30,476 bases of DNA from Priapulus caudatus (Eukaryota > Priapulida > Priapulimorpha > Priapulimorphida > Priapulidae), in the NCBI RefSeq assembly GCF_000485595.1, contig NW_014577180.1, positions 579,096 to 609,571 on the forward strand, in the 5' to 3' direction. Numbering within the stretch: position 1 is the first letter of the stretch; each line of letters begins with the position of its first letter. The notes beneath the pieces were generated by a model, which made no database searches, was not told the origin of the DNA, and saw only the letters and a program-made list of their open reading frames with translations. The translations under genes were made by a program, and so were the position numbers. Below, piece after piece: positions 11,147-21,731 of this stretch.

Positions 11147-13907
11147 CGATGCATGCATATAAACTTGACTAATAAAAATTTGGCTAAAATGTCATTTGCT
11201 AGATTCTGATTTAGTAAAATTCAAATTGTATTACAATGTATTTGTAATAAGTAACTAATTTCCATCTGCATCCTTCCATTCTTAATTAGTGCTTAATTTT
11301 TTTAATTAAATCTCAAAGCAAACGTAGATTCGATTTCTGCAACTAGTAGGTGAATGTTATACACTATGCTCCTATCTACGTGTCACTGTTGTCTGCTTTA
11401 TGCTGAAGGCGTTTGCGAAGTGTTTTTTACTTGCATGTGAGGTGCTTTTGATAGTGATATTGATCAATGATGTTTTTACATTTGTTGTGAACACGAATTT
11501 TGAAGCAAAATTTTTTAAAGTCTGCCAAAACGGTCTCCTTAATTTCTTCGGATACCTCAATGCTCATTCACCAAACATAGCGAAATAAACTATAACGCTG
11601 TGGGACTCATTTCAGATGAGGGAAACAACTGCCGACATGTCACTTCCATGGTAGTAAATGCAAAGCCAATGTTTTCCTTAGGCCTGAGAAGGCCATGCCT
11701 GCTGAGAACACCGATGTGATCAGGTGGGCTTTGTTGGGAGCCCGATTCTTGAGATGCCATTGCATCACTAAGTTTTAAACTGACTATTGCGAGATTTTTG
11801 CTCAGAATAACTAAATATAGCTGAATATAGTCTCACCTGACAGCGAAAATATCACTGATTACACCAACATTAAAAATACTAAGATTTTATGCAGTTATAG
11901 CATAGAAAATTGGATATAAACACATCGTAACAGCAATGCATTTTATCGTGTCGTGACAATGCCTAATGGCAGAATTGGTAATCTTGTATTTGTGTCGGTG
12001 ATGAATTGAAAACAAGTGCGTGCCTGTACTGTGGGTATAGCAGATAAGCGGTGGCGCCACAAGCTAATGCATACTTCCTTTTAGTTCAAGATGACAGAAA
12101 ACGAATGTTTACAAAAACGATAAGTTCGAAACTGGCAGTTTTCGGTGGTTCTAAGGTTCTAAGACATTTTATTGTTACTCTAGACAATTGCTGTTACTCA
12201 AGCAATAACGGTAGGTATCATGAAAGTGGGGAAAACACTGGAAAATTCTCGCAATAATCGCTTTAAGATGTCTGTTTTTGTACTTATTGCTGGGTTGCAA
12301 ACGACAGGCTCGTTTGAAAGGATCAAGAAATGTAAATATGTAGGCTATAGAGAAACGGGTTATGTTAAAACGTATGAAATACATCTGGAATATATTAACA
12401 ATAAAATATTAACAGCTTGTACATACTCGCACATGTTTAACATCTGGTAGGCTTAGATTTTAGATATTTGTTCTTACACTGTTTAATATAGGGACTTACA
12501 GGAGCCTTCCCTCGAAGTTGCAAGCGGCAAACATAAAATCAGGCAAAAATGTATTATTTTAACATTGCACGTTTATACTTGCCTATATATGTGTGATGGG
12601 TAATAAAGACTTTTACCCATAATAAAAGCTTTTAGACTTCAAAGTGAATGTGTCGGGTCGAATGTTTCAAACAGCGTTTACTTTTGCCGCTCTGCGGCGA
12701 TGTTGTTGTCTCTTGTTGCCATGCGGTGTTGCCACGCGCTGAAGGTCATGAAGGCTGCATATGCTCATAGATATCATATAACACGTGTTGCATAACACGT
12801 ATAACACGTGACCTGCGTCGACTCTTGCCGCAATGATACAGAACCGCGGCGAAACGCATTTTCAAGTTGTTTTTTCGTTGAGAGAATATATGCTTGATAC
12901 ATATTTTTACAGTTTTATTTTCAAAGCTAACATTCAGTTAAAGTGTAGTGAGTTATTTACTTACGTTTTAACAGTGGTTTGTCACAAAAATGTTCGTGGG
13001 AATGCATTTTTAACTGTTTACATTATTTAAGCTTTTAATGTGAGCCTGCATGTCTTGAGGTAGTCCCTTAATTGTCTTTCATCCTTTCGTGTAGCACATC
13101 ACCAATGAGAGAATCACTCAGCTGAATTTAGAAAATACGTAAAATCTGTACATACGTAGAAGTAAAATGACTTGTGGAACTATGCTCTTCTATCTGAAAT
13201 TATGATTCTCAGCACAGCGACAACTCGGGTTGCGTAAATTTGCTCAAATGTTATTTGTATATTATGACCAATAACTTTTCTCATGATACGAAATAAAAAT
13301 TCGTTATTACCTAATTTTTTATAGAATATTAAGTGTTTCCACGTGCAGCCTGGCATGCTCATTGTCATAAATATATTATATGGACATATGTGAGGAAGAG
13401 GCCTGGACAGCCTCTACGGGGTACATCATAAATATATTATATGTCATAAATATATGCAGCCAGCTTCTAATGTGTCAGGTTGGTGGGTCATCATCGATAC
13501 GCGTAACATACCGCGAGACAATTTTACTGGAACATGTAACATTTAGTAAATGTGTTTTGCTGCATTTAATCCCCCCACCATGATGTCCACATTGTAATAG
13601 TAATACCTGCAACTGTTTAATGAGGAAGCAAACAATTTTAAATTTAGACGCTCAAGTTATACGCAGTGGCATTTCAACTATTTTAGCTTGTTATGGAATT
13701 TGGTTCTGCAAACGATTATACCTTGGCGCAAACATGCACTTCTTTCCCCTTCAACCTCAGTTTGTTCAGTAGCTATTCAACTCGTTCTATATTAGTATTA
13801 TGTTTATTGCTAACCATATTGATATTGTAATTGTGTTTTATATTAACATGGACATTGTGAAAGATAAAAATGTATACGTCTATATTTAATAAATACTGTC
13901 TATACAT
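11147..13907. other. AT-rich intergenic DNA, no supported gene
   Basis: Several short open frames occur on both strands (for example 12051-12257, 12220-12450 and 12833-13030), but none has a domain, a splice context or a clear codon signature. A 56-codon ATG-initiated frame at 11590-11760 on the - strand has fairly balanced codon use, but I do not recognise it. Small structures include three ATAACACGT repeats near 12779-12811, a hairpin ATGGGTAA/TTACCCAT near 12595-12620, and TCATAAATATATTATATG direct repeats near 13366 and 13427 on either side of a small hairpin. Confidence 0.5.
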
Positions 13908-14300
13908 GGATACTAATACAGCTAACACGACATGCAGGCTGCGGCAATACAGATTACTTTATATCATATCATGTTATTTTTGACTCGTTGAACGTACCCG
14001 TATTTCGTCTAATACATTGAAATTAATGTTACAATATGCATTTCAGTGTTGATGATAATAATACAATCAATCGAAATTCATAAATATGATAAAGAAGATA
14101 TGAAGATAGGATACGAATACGGCTAACACAACATGCAGACTGCGGCAGTACAGATTAAGTCATGTTATTGTTGACTCGTTGAATTAACGTACACGTATTT
14201 CTTCTAATACATTGAAATTAATGTTACAATATGCCATTTCAGTGTTGATGATAATAATACAATCAATAAAAAATCATAAAGAAGATAAAGAAGATATGTT
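13908..14300 (+). repeat. Two-copy tandem duplication, period about 201 bp
   Basis: Unit 1 (13908-14108) and unit 2 (14109 to about 14300) align over their length. Shared segments include GCTAACAC, ACATGCAG, TTGACTCGTTGAA, TAATACATTGAAATTAATG and AGTGTTGATGATAATAATAC. Small indels separate the copies. There is no coding signal. Confidence 0.85.
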
Positions 14301-14373
14301 ATGCCTTATTTTAATTTAGTGCATCACGTGATAAATCGTTGAAATTCTATTGGATAACGCAGCAGGCACTATA

Positions 14374-14409
14374 AAGCAATAGTGCCCGCCTGAGCGGGCA
14401 CTATTGCTT
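14374..14409. repeat. Perfect 16-bp hairpin with CTGA tetraloop
   Basis: AAGCAATAGTGCCCGC (14374-14389), loop CTGA, then the exact reverse complement (14394-14409). The stem is GC-rich near the loop and lies in AT-rich DNA. The arms are too short for a typical animal microRNA precursor, and no transcript evidence is available. A foldback fragment is equally possible. Confidence 0.8.
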
Positions 14410-14579
14410 GCGCGACGCATTGTTATTATAACGCATTGTGTTCACGTCACGAATCTCCTGCGTCTGGGCGCCACGCAAGAGTTTCGAACGGCGGTTGTGT
14501 TTGTGTAGAACGTTTTGTTACATCGAATGCACCGGCAAATTAGGGAGTATAAAGATATATAATTAGAAAATTAAAACAA

Positions 14580-15236
14580 CAGGGGCCGGTTTCACGAAGC
14601 GTACTTAACTTAAGTATGATTAAATCACTAATCATACTTAACTTCCCGTAATTATGATTAGTTAATCATACTCAAAAATCTGTTTCACGAAGCGATTTAA
14701 GTACATATTTAACTAATCACATAATTAGCCGACTTCAACATGAATAGACTGGCACTAGGTTAGTTCTCGGGTTAGTTACTCGATGGGAATCGAGTAATCA
14801 AGGTAGGAGCGAGTACCCGTCTAAAACAAATTACACGGTATTCAATATGGCGGACCAATACGCCAACATTATCTTCAAGTTCGGTACATGAAAAGGAATT
14901 AATTTGTAACTATAATGATTGAAGTAGTACAGCAAATCTTAGATAATTTAAATTTCCTTGGGAAAAAATTGAAGTAAAATTTCCAATTAGAAAATCTGCA
15001 GCGTACTTAATATACTAGTACTACCTACTTCTAAGTTCTAGTACTAGCAACTAATTATGATTAGTGGATTTAATCATGCTCCTGAGTAGAATTAAATATT
15101 GTGATTAACTTAATCATGATTAAAGTTAATTACGCTTCGTGAAACAGTCACTTTAATTTAAGTACGAGAAGTTAATCATGATTAGTGATTTAATCACGAT
15201 TCAATACTTAAGTACGCTTCGTGAAACCGCCCCCTG
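14580..15236. mobile_element. MITE-like foldback element with nested terminal inverted repeats
   Basis: The element is about 657 bp. Its left end, CAGGGGCCGGTTTCACGAAG, pairs with a right end, CTTCGTGAAACCGCCCCCTG, and the inverted repeat runs on through GCGTACTTAA. A second inverted pair lies inside: TGTTTCACGAAGCGA near 14690 and TACGCTTCGTGAAACAG near 15131. The interior is full of TAATCATGATTA-like palindromic motifs, so nearly the whole element could fold on itself. It has no open frame. No convincing target-site duplication is visible: the flanks TTAAAACAA and GCATTAATA do not match. The ends resemble those of the elements nested in the two large dispersed repeats. Confidence 0.85.
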
Positions 15237-16512
15237 GCATTAATATATAAATAATTGCATGCAGTGAAAACTGCTTTCAGTGATAAAAACAGCGTACACC
15301 GAGCGGACCGGAAGTTTCCTGTGACCGGTTGTGCTGCCGCCTGTCGGTGATGCCGCATCGCCTGTATAATTTATCGTTAGCGCGCGGAAGTCAGCAACCC
15401 ATGTGTTTGTATAATATATCTATGCATGTTTATTGCGTCGGGCAGGTCAGTCCTAATGTGTATACATACAACGCGTAGCCGACGCCAGTATTATCTGCTG
15501 CGTCGGCGCTAAAGCCAGTCCGCGCTAATTATTAAATGTGTTTATGAACGTACTACAGTATTAACATCTATTATCCGAAATTCTGAAAACCGAAAACCGT
15601 GTTTGGCAATTCTCATACATATTGTACTGTACCGGTACAGCACTTGGACTCTTGAAAACTTGGGTTTCAGTACTGGCTAGTTGAAGAATATACGTAGTGT
15701 TTGTATCTGTACTGTACTACCATTCCGAAACGTGTCTGGTGCCAAGAGTTTCTGAAAATATATTGTGTACTGCATCCCTGCATTTTAATAATCCTAGCAA
15801 GAAGAATAGTTTGTTTTAGTTAGATATTTGTGTTTGTTTTAGTTTACTTTAAAACGCGACTCGAAATGTCAAATTTTATAAATACTTTCAAATGAACAGT
15901 AACTAACACACCAATCCATAATCATATGCTAAAAAGAAGTAAATTCCGATTATAATTTATCACTAGTTTTCAACATGCAACAATCATAGACCCAAGTTTC
16001 ACATAGATGAAGTTAAACTGGTAGTTCCGGCAATTTAATTTAAAGTAAATTAATATCGCATAGAAAATAGAAAGTAGTATATATAACTGAGACAGGAACG
16101 AACTCTTTGGCATTGTATTAATTAGCATCGTACGGTGTAACATTATATTATATCTGATAGAATTTTAAAACGATTGTGAAGGAGAGAGAGAAACGGGAAG
16201 TTGAATATTCTGTGTATATCCACATAGACAGCAATAGGGAAACAAGTTTTAATAATTTCATATCAAACCAATACAATTCGTACTACATTCTTCTTCTATC
16301 ATTCTAAATGGTGAAATATTTGTAAAATAACATGCTATGCGAAGTAACGTTTCAAGACATATTACTACTAGAATCTCAATACACCGCGATGTACTACAGA
16401 GATTCTATAAGCCAAAGGTTTGATATACGTACATTTCCTTGTAATCGATATGTTAAACAAAATGTAAATTAATCACACGTCCTTTCACTAAAAGACGGTG
16501 CGTAATTGATTA
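15237..16512. other. AT-rich DNA downstream of the channel gene
   Basis: No gene is seen. The left part has an ACCGGAAGT (ETS-type) motif near 15309. The right part would hold the 3' UTR of the - strand channel gene, but no canonical AATAAA is visible on the - strand in the few hundred bases after its stop. A variant signal or a longer UTR is possible. Confidence 0.45.
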
Positions 16513-17760
16513 TTACAGATTCTGACTAGATGCGCCATAAATCGACCAGAATAAGATGAGGAAGAAGCAGAAGGCGACGGGGAACAGCACGCGAGCGACA
16601 ATGTCGACGTGCTTTGCTTTACGATGTTCCTCATCTGCTAGGATAGTAAAATGTGACAAATGACGCTTTAGCTTTGGCAGGACGCGCTCCGACTCAGCCG
16701 TGTATTTTGTTTCCTGTTCTTTGGCGGGCTCGGGTGCCTCAATGCCTTTGTCAACCTTCGCCGACCTTCTGGTAAAGTAGTTCACCAGTGCAAACTCCAG
16801 CAGTGACAGAAATATGAATATGTTGCACACTATGAACCAAACGTCGATGGCTTTTAGATAGGAGACGGGAGGAAGGTTGTAACGCACCGCGGCGCTCTGT
16901 GTGTATATCGCTAAGAACGTCGTAACACCGAGAGCCACTCTTGCAGGCGCTGCTTGGACATGTAACCAGAAGGAGAGCCAAGAGCAAATAACCAGAAATA
17001 CACACGGCACCAGACTTTGCACGACGTGATACTCGTAGTCACGATTCATCGTGCAATTCACTTGCAGTTCGCTATAGTTTCCGCTTTTAAGATACTTCGT
17101 TATTTCTTCAACTGGATAATTTTCTTCGCTTACGGCCAGTCGAAACTGTGGCAGTTTGATACCTGTGTTGATAGTGACAGGGTTCTCTTCCTTCCAGGCG
17201 AACCGTAGTTCATCCATGCTATAACCAAAGCTTGCGAGTTTAATGGAACATTTCTGTTGATCGAACGGAAAGTGAACTAAATTCATGTGACAGAAGAACG
17301 TTGACGTAATTCGCTGGTGAAGCACCACGGTTCCATTCGGATAAATGCGAACTAATGCGTTCGGGCTCGTCACAGCATGAAAGGTGGCGTGTCTAGAGTT
17401 GGTAAAGAACAAATCGGGCTTCCAAATACTGTCGGCGAGTTTTGGCGCTCCTATGTACTTTTCCGGGTCCGGTGGCGTCCGTTGAAAGGTGAGTCTCGGG
17501 TCAGACCACGTCTGTCTCAGAGTGAAGTCGGCGTCAAAGCTCATGCTGCGCACGTCTATGTTATAGAGCGCTCGGATGTACATGTCGACGGTGACGATGA
17601 CTGGGCCAGCATCGTCGTCGGGCCGGATCCTCATGTCGTACCATTTCTTCAGGCTGCCCAGCAGATCCGCCGGCAATCTAGATGTCTGCAGCGATTGCGA
17701 CGATGACGGTAGAAAGCTAACAATGAGCACCAAGTTCACGGCGTGCAGGAGAATCGACAT
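16513..17760 (-). CDS. Cys-loop ligand-gated anion channel subunit (GluCl/GlyR-like), intronless
   Basis: The frame encodes 415 residues and predicts one subunit of a pentameric, plasma-membrane, neurotransmitter-gated chloride channel. Residues 1-22 form a signal peptide (MSILLHAVNLVLIV core). The ligand-binding domain has WSDPRL (85-90), SIWKPDLFF (111-119) and a canonical Cys-loop with C157 and C171, 13 residues apart, containing FPFD. M1 is about 246-268, M2 about 274-296, M3 about 303-329 and M4 about 389-408. The M3-M4 loop is short and charged. PAR (272-274) before M2 is the anion-selectivity signature, and Leu at 9' is kept. N142, N228 and N235 are possible glycosylation sites. I chose the ATG at 17760. 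The frame runs on upstream to 17820, but that codon is TTG, and only the 17760 start gives a signal peptide at the N-terminus. The second disulfide typical of glycine and glutamate-gated channels before M1 is absent (only C236, displaced). The ligand is therefore not predictable. The lack of introns is unusual for this family. Confidence 0.93.
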   Translation of the reverse strand: MSILLHAVNLVLIVSFLPSSSQSLQTSRLPADLLGSLKKWYDMRIRPDDDAGPVIVTVDMYIRALYNIDVRSMSFDADFTLRQTWSDPRLTFQRTPPDPEKYIGAPKLADSIWKPDLFFTNSRHATFHAVTSPNALVRIYPNGTVVLHQRITSTFFCHMNLVHFPFDQQKCSIKLASFGYSMDELRFAWKEENPVTINTGIKLPQFRLAVSEENYPVEEITKYLKSGNYSELQVNCTMNRDYEYHVVQSLVPCVFLVICSWLSFWLHVQAAPARVALGVTTFLAIYTQSAAVRYNLPPVSYLKAIDVWFIVCNIFIFLSLLEFALVNYFTRRSAKVDKGIEAPEPAKEQETKYTAESERVLPKLKRHLSHFTILADEEHRKAKHVDIVARVLFPVAFCFFLILFWSIYGASSQNL

Positions 17761-17840
17761 TGCTGCCGGGCCGGGGCATGTGTGTGCCTCGCAGATGCGG
17801 AGCGCTGCTGAGCCTAGCAACTGCTATCGCAGCACACAAG

Positions 17841-17881
17841 AACTGAATCGGTGCGGTGACCTGAGCCCCGCTTTTATTTAG
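17841..17881 (-). promoter_or_regulatory. Core promoter of the channel gene (TATA-like plus Inr-like)
   Basis: On the - strand, TAAATAAAAG (17880-17871) is followed by TTCAGTT with the A at 17844. That spacing suits a TATA box and initiator. It predicts a 5' UTR of 84 nt before the ATG at 17760. The leader contains one out-of-frame ATG at 17779 in a weak context (C at -3), which could dampen translation. The arrangement is preserved in the pseudogene copy. The start site is inferred and not measured. Confidence 0.45.
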
Positions 17882-18972
17882 CCCGCGGCTCAAGGTTTCT
17901 GCTTCTGCGTTTACTTATGTACTTTAAAAACGGATCCTTTCAATACAGACAAAAACTAGCAAACCAGCAGGTTTTGCTGACGCGTGTAAATTTAACGCGG
18001 TTAGCATCAAACATATGGACTCACTGTCTTCTCAAACCTAATACGTTTGGTATCGGTTTTATCTCAATATAGGGGATTATGAAACGGTCCAGCCTTCACT
18101 ATTCCGCTAAGATTTACTATACATATAATGATTTATAGAGGGGCCTTTATACATTTTCGTTGCAAATTACCCACGTAAATTATCAATTTTCTTTCCGCCA
18201 TGCAAACGCCTTCCTTAAAGCTACCGCACACTAGAGCAATATAGCTAAGCAATCGGTCTCGCGAGAAATATGGCTTTCGAGTTGTGTTACCCGCAAACTA
18301 GACTAGGGCAATCGGACTTGTGTATTGCTTGTTTATGTCATTGGTCTGGCTGGTCATTGTGTCACACTTTCACTTTTTCTCCTGGTACCACGTGCACGGC
18401 GTGCTTCGGCTTGATGATGGTCGTAAACTCGCACCAGTTATAACCCTGGTTGGGCTATAAAAAAAAAGCTGTGCGACACCAATGCAGAGGTCCTGCTGTG
18501 TCGCACTCATATTTCTCTAGACCCTGTGTAGGTAGATGCTAAAGTGTCACTCTGCGGTCGTGGGTGATAACTTTTACTCGTGTTCCAGTGACTCAGTTTC
18601 TTGGGATATTCGTGGTGCAACTTTCACTTGTTGTTACCTTGAGCTATTTGACTAAAATAAGCTATGACGTTATCTGCTTACGTTAAATGACCCGTGTCGG
18701 TAGGTTTTATACTAGGCTAAATAATTTCATATCCACGTCATTATACGCCATCTATTGTTAGTGTCATGTCAACTGCTAAAACATTGAACAAAACAAGTCA
18801 TGGAAAGGCAACAGCAGTCGCTTGCATGTTTATACGCGGTGAGGCGTGCGACCGTCGACCGATCGATTGCGGTTGCAGGTTGCAGCGACGAGCAACCAAA
18901 AATCGCAAGTCTGCACTAGGCTTAACGAGTTCCCCTTCACCAATTAAGAGAAACCACGATATCATCGTGAGA
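17882..18972. other. Intergenic DNA upstream of the channel gene
   Basis: Homology to the pseudogene flank continues only to about 17930. GGGCTATAAAAAAAA near 18453-18467 looks like a TATA box on the + strand, but no convincing coding start follows. A 70-codon ATG frame at 18766-18978 has no recognisable features. Confidence 0.4.
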
Positions 18973-18992
18973 GAGTGAGTGAGTGAGTGAGA
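18973..18992. repeat. Short (GTGA)n microsatellite
   Basis: About five GTGA units. This is the complement of the CTCA repeat that makes up the long array at 19790-20076, on the other side of the TATATC array. Confidence 0.7.
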
Positions 18993-19039
18993 GGGTAAAA
19001 ACAAATGTCTGCTTTTATTTTCTCCTGCTCTATTTTCTT

Positions 19040-19480
19040 CTATCTCTATCTATATCTATATCTATATCTATATCTATATCTATATCTATATCTATATCTA
19101 TATCTATATCTATATCTATATCCTTTCTATATCTATATCTATATCTATATCTATATCTATATCTACTACTTAATCTTATCTATTATATATATATATCTAT
19201 ATCTATATCTATATCTATATCTATATCTATATCTAATATCTATATTCTATATCTATATCTAGTTATCTATATCTAGATCTAGATACTATATCTATATATT
19301 TATATCTATATCTATATCTATATTTTATATCTATATGTATATCTCTTATATATATATCATATATATATCTATATCTATATCTATATCTATATCTATACTA
19401 TATCTATATCTATATCTTATATCTATATCTATATCTATAATCTATATCTATATCTATATCTATATCTATATCTATATCCA
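19040..19480. repeat. (TATATC)n hexanucleotide microsatellite
   Basis: About 440 bp of TATATC/ATATCT units with scattered interruptions. The open frames through it encode only Ile-Ser or Tyr-Leu repeats. It is low-complexity sequence with no gene. Confidence 0.95.
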
Positions 19481-19726
19481 TACAAGCGGCAAGACCTCTA
19501 ATCTTGGAGAGCTCCGCGCTTATACCCCGTTCCGCTGCAGCTCTGCTCTCCATGAATGTACGTCTCACATTCATATTCCAATATCATCATAACTATTATA
19601 TATTCGCAGTATTTCCCCCTCCTGGCTTTTTGTATGTAATCTGTTTCTTGTAAACATTTATATCTATAGAAACTCGGTCAAGTCTCGGCATCTACCGAGT
19701 GGTTTTGACATCATATACGTAGCAAA

Positions 19727-20076
19727 GTCTCTCTCTCTTTCTCTCTTTCTCTCTCTCCATCCTTCTGCTTCTCTCACTTACTCATTCGCACTCACTCACT
19801 CACTCCGCTGTCAGTCTCGCTCACTCACTCACTCACTCACTCCACTCACTCACTCACGTCACTCACTCACTCGCCTCCGCTCGCTCGATCCTCATAGATC
19901 ACTCACTCAGCTCACTCACCTCACTCACTCACTCACTCAACTCACTCACTCACTACACTCAACTCACTCACTCACTCCACTCACTCACTCACTCACTCAC
20001 TCACTCACTCACTCACTCACTCACTCACTCACTCACTCACTCACTCACTCACTCACTCACTCACTCACTCACTCAT
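19727..20076. repeat. (CT)n followed by a long (CTCA)n microsatellite
   Basis: A CT-rich run (19727-19760) leads into about 290 bp of CTCA units. These are broken by single-base changes on the left and nearly perfect over 19980-20073. One strand is entirely purine-rich (TGAG), so triplex-type structure is possible. Confidence 0.95.
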
Positions 20077-21689
20077 TATCGCTTATTATTTCTCACTGCC
20101 CCCACGCGTGCATTCACCTCCACACATCTGTAGGTGTGCCACCACGTGCATGTGTATTTATTTACACGCGCCGTATAGTTAGTTTGTGCAGTAGTGTGTT
20201 ATGACCGCGGATGACGACAACCTGTATAGTTTGAACACTACCATGGATGGCTATCGTCGAAGAGAATGTGTCATCGCTCGAGAGAATTCTTCCTGGACAG
20301 CCGGTAGCCTCAGCGGAGAACAGGTAACAAGGTTGTCAGGACATTCTGTTAAACGTGTTCATATATGTATGTATGTGCGCGTGTGTGCTCATGTGTATGT
20401 AGTGTGCGGTTTTACGGCCATCGATGTACGGCAGTGTTAGTGAGGGGAGAAGATTAACAACACGGCGGTAAGTGCACTGACATTTGTTTACCTTAATCAT
20501 TTCACGTTCTGCTCCAGTTTTCAACGATACATACACGTTTTCACTTAAGCTCGTCGTAACTCTACTCAAGACGAAACACGCCGCAATCCTATCGAATCTA
20601 ATTCTTCAAAAATAAATGCATACCCGCGCTCATATCTGAAATGTTTTACATATTATAAGTGCCGGCCTAATTTTAATTGTGTATGCGTAACTTGCATATC
20701 GTATAAACATTTCCATGATTATCTATTGATCATGTGCCATTATTATATAGAGGCCGAATGCGCGTGCGTCGTACAAATTGCTACCGAAACAAAAAGATCT
20801 TGTCGTCGAACATTTGTACTTATAATTATCGCATACATCCACGGCTTATTTGGAATAGTGACTTGATCTAAATATTATGTACTATAATTCAAATTAATAA
20901 AATGTATATATTTTCGTTTATTTGATGTCGGCATAATTCAATGAACGAACATGTTCGCATGTCGTCAGCGCTCAATGGTTCCAAGGACGGTCGCTCACAC
21001 GTATATTTGCAGAATAGGCAACTTTCGCGTTTCGAATTCACATGCTCGGTAACTCCATTGTCTGGCATAGCGATAGCCAGCACACATCTCACACAGTGTA
21101 AGAGCATATAGGCAATCAGCTATTGACTGACTGTGGCAAGCGTATCTGGCTGTGTAGTAGCAGGTGTATCAGGCGTTCTCATGTTTGTCATATGGATATC
21201 TTGTTAATGCCAGACGCGTACACGACCCATACATGCTTGACTGGTGGTGAAACATGCAAGTGAAGCTTATAGATATAACAATTATTACAAAACTCAAGTA
21301 TAGAATATTCGGTAGGCCAAGCGCCACGCAATGCGCTGCCCTTTTCGTAATGTGCAATTGTCTTCTGGTGCATAAACTACTTCGCGTGATATAAGCAGTG
21401 AACGCCCACAGGTTCGGATTACCCTTTCTATATTTAGTAAACATATTAATTAGCCCACGTGATATTCTGTTGCTGTTGCTGTACACTAGTTTAAGCCGCA
21501 ACGATTGCAGCTGAGTCGAGAAAGGTTTCTCTCGTTGTATATTTGTACATTCGTAACGTGGTCGCTCTCGCTTTTTCTTCGCAATTATAATGGAATTTGC
21601 GAAAAATGTTGCTACGTTTTCTTACAGATTAGAAAAATTTTATGTTCGATTTTTGTCGGCAGGCGGATTTTGGCCTAAACACAGCTCGA
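20077..21689. other. DNA upstream of the ZP gene, no confident gene
   Basis: A 41-codon ATG frame at 20201-20323 ends exactly at CAG|GTAACA, a possible splice donor in phase 0. It has an in-frame TAG just upstream and could be a 5' exon of something. Its protein, starting MTADDDNLYS, lacks a signal peptide, so I prefer 21690-21731 as the first coding exon of the ZP gene. The rest of the stretch shows no recognisable feature. Confidence 0.35.
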
Positions 21690-21731
21690 ATGTTCCAGGC
21701 ATCGACCCTAACGGCAGTCGCCTGCTGCATG
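21690..21731 (+). CDS. ZP gene, putative first coding exon (signal peptide start)
   Basis: ATG at 21690 encodes MFQASTLTAVACCM, then GTAACA follows as splice donor in phase 0. Joined to the next exon, which begins IVFALDLEVKR, it makes a continuous hydrophobic core, as expected for a signal peptide. The start has C at -3, a weak context. The exon is inferred from phase and hydrophobicity only. A different upstream exon is possible. Confidence 0.45.

Noticed and set aside
11590-11760. 56-codon ATG frame on the - strand (starting MASQESGSQQ)
   Set aside because: Codon use looks ordinary, but there is no recognised domain, no splice context and no second piece of evidence. It may be a transposon remnant.
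17761-17820. Upstream extension of the channel reading frame by 20 codons
   Set aside because: The first codon is TTG. The first in-frame ATG is at 17760, and only that start places the signal peptide at the N-terminus.
18453-18518. TATA-like box followed by a short ATG frame (MQRSCCVALIFL)
   Set aside because: The frame stops after 12 codons, and the ATG lies too close to the TATA motif to be in the transcript.
18983-19592. Open frames encoding Ile-Ser and Tyr-Leu repeats
   Set aside because: Translation of the TATATC microsatellite.
20201-20323. 41-codon ATG frame ending at a splice donor-like site
   Set aside because: Phase fits the ZP gene, but it provides no signal peptide. The 21690-21731 exon gives one. 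Kept only as an alternative first exon.
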